A DNA stretch of 64,000 nucleotides from Sphingobacterium paucimobilis HER1398 (GTDB lineage: Bacteria > Bacteroidota > Bacteroidia > Sphingobacteriales > Sphingobacteriaceae). The position numbers and the translations under genes are program-made. Shown one piece after another: positions 62,298 through 64,000 of the stretch. The notes beneath the pieces are model-generated. The model made no database searches. It was not told the DNA's origin and saw only the letters and a list, made by a program, of their open reading frames with translations. The stretch's first letter is position 1. The number at the start of each line of letters is the position of its first letter. The stretch spans positions 1-64,000 of the forward strand of contig NZ_ATDL01000014.1 in NCBI RefSeq assembly GCF_000416985.1, read 5' to 3'.

Positions 62298-63212
62298 TTA
62301 CCATTTCCAGGCAAGAATTCTTGAAATTTTTTGACCCTGTTGCATCGGAATGATTTCTATAGCAGCAGCTTTGTGGTATTCGAGTATGGCTACTAATGGT
62401 TTTATGTGGTCTTTGCTTGAAACAAGGGTTGTTACCCAGTTGAGTTGATCTTTAAACTGTATACTCTCGTATATTAATTTTGAGATAAAGGCTTTCTCGC
62501 CTCCAGGATACCACAGTTCATTAGGGTGACCCGAGAAGTTTTGAACAGTCGGTTGCTCTTTGTTCTTGTGTAGGTTTTGGAATTTCTTGGAGCTTACATT
62601 CCAGTTGTCCTCACGCGATTTGAAGAACGGAGGGTTGCATAGCACAGCATCGAACCTGTCTTTTTCAAATACAACACCTTGTAGGATATGTTCTTTGTCA
62701 TCTTGGAATCTCAATTGTATTTTCTTTTTAAGCCAGATGTTTTTGGTGACGTTTGTTTCCGCATATTGAATAGACTTTGGATCTATCTCGGTAGCCGTGA
62801 AATCCCATAGGTATTCTTGTGCCCCTATGATGGGGTATACCAAGCTTGATCCAGTTCCTATGTCAAGTACTTTGACTTTTTCTCCAGTTGGGATCTGACC
62901 ATTATTGTCCTTGGCCAGCAGGTCGGCTATATAGTGTATATAATCGGCTCTTCCTGGAATGCCCGGACAAAGGCTGTTGGGACTAATTTGCCAGTTCTTG
63001 ATTTTATACTCACTGGTGAGCAAGGCTTTGTTAAGCTCGAATACCGCTTTTGGGTTGGCAAAGTCAATACTTTGTGTGCCAAAATCATTGGTGAAGACGA
63101 AAGCGAGAAGGGCTGGATTGCTTTTACTCAGTTTGTCCATCTGATAGCCATTTCGGTGTTTGTTGCGAGGGTGCAGTTTTGAAGGAGTTGCGCCTTTTGG
63201 AATCATGTTCAT
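62298..63212 (-). CDS. rlmF: 23S rRNA (adenine(1618)-N6)-methyltransferase
   Basis: 304 residues (an ATG two codons later is an alternative start). The N-terminus KLHPRNKHRNGYQMDKL is typical of RlmF. The SAM-binding motif VLDIGTGSSLVYP is at 115-127 and the catalytic N6-adenine motif NPPF is at 193-196 (LCNPPFFKSRED). It methylates A1618 (E. coli numbering) in 23S rRNA before ribosome assembly is complete. A perfect -7 box (TACCTTTG, 63231-63238) lies about 18 bp upstream. Confidence 0.95.
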   Translation of the reverse strand: MNMIPKGATPSKLHPRNKHRNGYQMDKLSKSNPALLAFVFTNDFGTQSIDFANPKAVFELNKALLTSEYKIKNWQISPNSLCPGIPGRADYIHYIADLLAKDNNGQIPTGEKVKVLDIGTGSSLVYPIIGAQEYLWDFTATEIDPKSIQYAETNVTKNIWLKKKIQLRFQDDKEHILQGVVFEKDRFDAVLCNPPFFKSREDNWNVSSKKFQNLHKNKEQPTVQNFSGHPNELWYPGGEKAFISKLIYESIQFKDQLNWVTTLVSSKDHIKPLVAILEYHKAAAIEIIPMQQGQKISRILAWKW

Positions 63213-63230
63213 TTACTGTTGTTGAAAGAA

Positions 63231-63238
63231 CAAAGGTA
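63231..63238 (-). promoter_or_regulatory. Candidate -7 box of rlmF
   Basis: The minus strand reads TACCTTTG, ending 18 bp before the rlmF start. Confidence 0.5.
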
Positions 63239-63333
63239 CATTTGTGGCGCTATTAAATAGCATTTAAAGGTAAAATTAGTGCTTGTCTAGGGCTTTTTTA
63301 TGTCAGGGATTCGCTAATACCAAGCATTTTGTC

Positions 63334-63341
63334 TATGTTTG
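63334..63341 (+). promoter_or_regulatory. Candidate -7 box of thrS
   Basis: TATGTTTG matches TAnnTTTG, 109 bp before the thrS ATG. The flanking sequence (GCATTTTGTCTATGTTTG) resembles the one before the sugar kinase gene at 46253, but lacks its palindrome. Confidence 0.4.
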
Positions 63342-63450
63342 GGCTTTCATTTTAAATAACTAGATGGGGCTGCATGTAGAACAGTGTAATTGTACATACT
63401 GTATGTTGGCGTGTCTAAAGCATTAACAAATTTTAAAATCATAATTGTAG

Positions 63451-64000
63451 ATGATTAACATTACTCTCCCTGACGGTTCGGTGCGTCAGTATGAAAAAGG
63501 AACTACCGCTATGCAGGTGGCTCTATCTATCTCCGAAGGTTTAGCACGTAATGTATTAGCAGCAGAAGTCAATGGCGAAGTATGGGACGCGTCCCGTGCG
63601 ATCGATTCGGATGCCGCTGTCAAGTTGCTGACTTGGAATGATGATAAGGGCAAGTCTACTTTTTGGCATTCTTCTGCGCACTTGTTGGCAGAAGCATTGG
63701 AAGAATTGTATCCAGGTATTAAGTTTGGTATTGGCCCTTCTATTGAGACGGGTTTTTACTATGATGTGGATTTTGGCGATCAGGTATTTTCTTCTGACGA
63801 TTTTAAGCAGATTGAAGATAAAATGCTTGAATTGGCCAAGAAGAAAGAGGTGTTTGATAGAAGAAGTGTTTCTAAAGCCGAAGCATTGGCTTACTTCGAA
63901 GATAAAGGAGACGAGTATAAGCTGGACCTGATTAAAGATCTAGAGGATGGATCGATTACCTTTTATTCGCAAGGTAACTTTACCGATCTATGTCGAGGTC
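63451..64000 (+). CDS. thrS: Threonine--tRNA ligase, 5' part (cut by window end)
   Basis: The frame from ATG 63451 stays open to the end of the window, giving 183 residues. The N-terminal TGS domain (1-62, INITLPDGSVRQYEKGTT) and the start of the editing/second additional domain (WHSSAHLLAEALEELYPGI, IGPSIETGFYYDVDF) are clear. The HSSAH sequence is part of the editing zinc site. The enzyme charges tRNA-Thr. The catalytic domain lies beyond the window. A leader of about 100 nt precedes the start. Confidence 0.95.
   Translation, partial: MINITLPDGSVRQYEKGTTAMQVALSISEGLARNVLAAEVNGEVWDASRAIDSDAAVKLLTWNDDKGKSTFWHSSAHLLAEALEELYPGIKFGIGPSIETGFYYDVDFGDQVFSSDDFKQIEDKMLELAKKKEVFDRRSVSKAEALAYFEDKGDEYKLDLIKDLEDGSITFYSQGNFTDLCRG

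Noticed and set aside
63638..63931. 97-residue plus-strand frame
   Set aside because: It is an alternative frame within thrS, whose own frame stays open to the window end and has clear TGS and editing-domain sequence.
1..64000. CRISPR arrays, toxin-antitoxin pairs and biosynthetic gene clusters
   Set aside because: No regularly spaced repeats, cas genes, toxin-antitoxin gene pairs or modular synthases were seen.

Overview
The window looks like an ordinary chromosomal stretch from a Bacteroidota bacterium, most likely family Sphingobacteriaceae (a Sphingobacterium-like organism; the genus is inferred). Supporting signs are promoters of the Bacteroidota type (a -7 box TAnnTTTG, once with a clean -33 TTG 20 nt away), few strong Shine-Dalgarno sites, a Rho factor with an N-terminal insertion, and families largely confined to this phylum (DUF6266, DUF3943, HYC_CC_PP, the HTH_34/CreD pair, Bacteroidota-type LptD and MlaD). 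There is no insertion sequence, prophage, integrase or CRISPR array. Nearly every gene is intact; the only broken-looking units are two tRNA-like copies at the left edge.

Layout. 1-596: tRNA-Asp array with three intact copies and two chimeric tRNA-like copies. 597-3560: prfA, a Gdx/SugE-type SMR exporter, a Crp/Fnr regulator overlapping lpxH, all minus strand. 3734-7353: a prolyl oligopeptidase lipoprotein, a second Crp/Fnr regulator and a pirin. 7573-11168: DUF3943 protein, GNAT acetyltransferase, trigger factor, tRNA-Leu. 11449-13962: small membrane protein, HTH_34 regulator and CreD-like protein, with two near-identical palindromes before the first and third genes. 14038-18097: DUF6266 protein and an M16 peptidase. 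18262-24975: a probable metal-efflux operon (HYC_CC_PP protein, TolC-like, RND pump, adaptor lipoprotein, TRASH-like lipoprotein). 25277-32555: S9 peptidase, DUF4870 protein, and an envelope cluster (MlaD, amidase, LptD). 32650-39798: CinA, 2-oxoacid dehydrogenase E2, cardiolipin synthase and a 902-residue cell-surface protein. 39878-43500: operon of acyl-CoA ligase, YihY/BrkB and EamA transporter. 43776-54026: small barrel protein, M61 peptidase, two BadF/NagK-type sugar kinases, glutathione peroxidase, thymidine kinase, YbaB, a UPF0173 hydrolase and a FucP-type MFS transporter. 54444-64000: rho, pssA, an UVR-like small protein, a 930-residue metallopeptidase/propeller/barrel-like protein, mgtE, tRNA-Asn, rlmF and the first part of thrS, cut by the window end.

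How the genes work together. Much of the window serves the cell envelope: LpxH (lipid A), LptD (LPS insertion), MlaD (lipid transport), amidase (wall), cardiolipin and phosphatidylserine synthases, and several secreted or lipid-anchored peptidases. The translation set is prfA, trigger factor, thrS, rlmF and five tRNA genes (three Asp, Leu, Asn). The two sugar kinases and the MFS carrier at 46-54 kb suggest uptake and phosphorylation of an amino sugar.

No clearly new multi-gene system is visible. The best leads are the paired palindromes of the HTH_34/CreD locus, the chimeric tRNA-like copies, a palindrome lying over the promoter of a sugar kinase gene, a structured 127-bp intergenic element at 25.0 kb, an in-frame 30-bp duplication at the start of cinA, and the HExxH-bearing propeller/barrel protein. 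Calls rest on reading the sequence and on recalled family features; no database search was possible.
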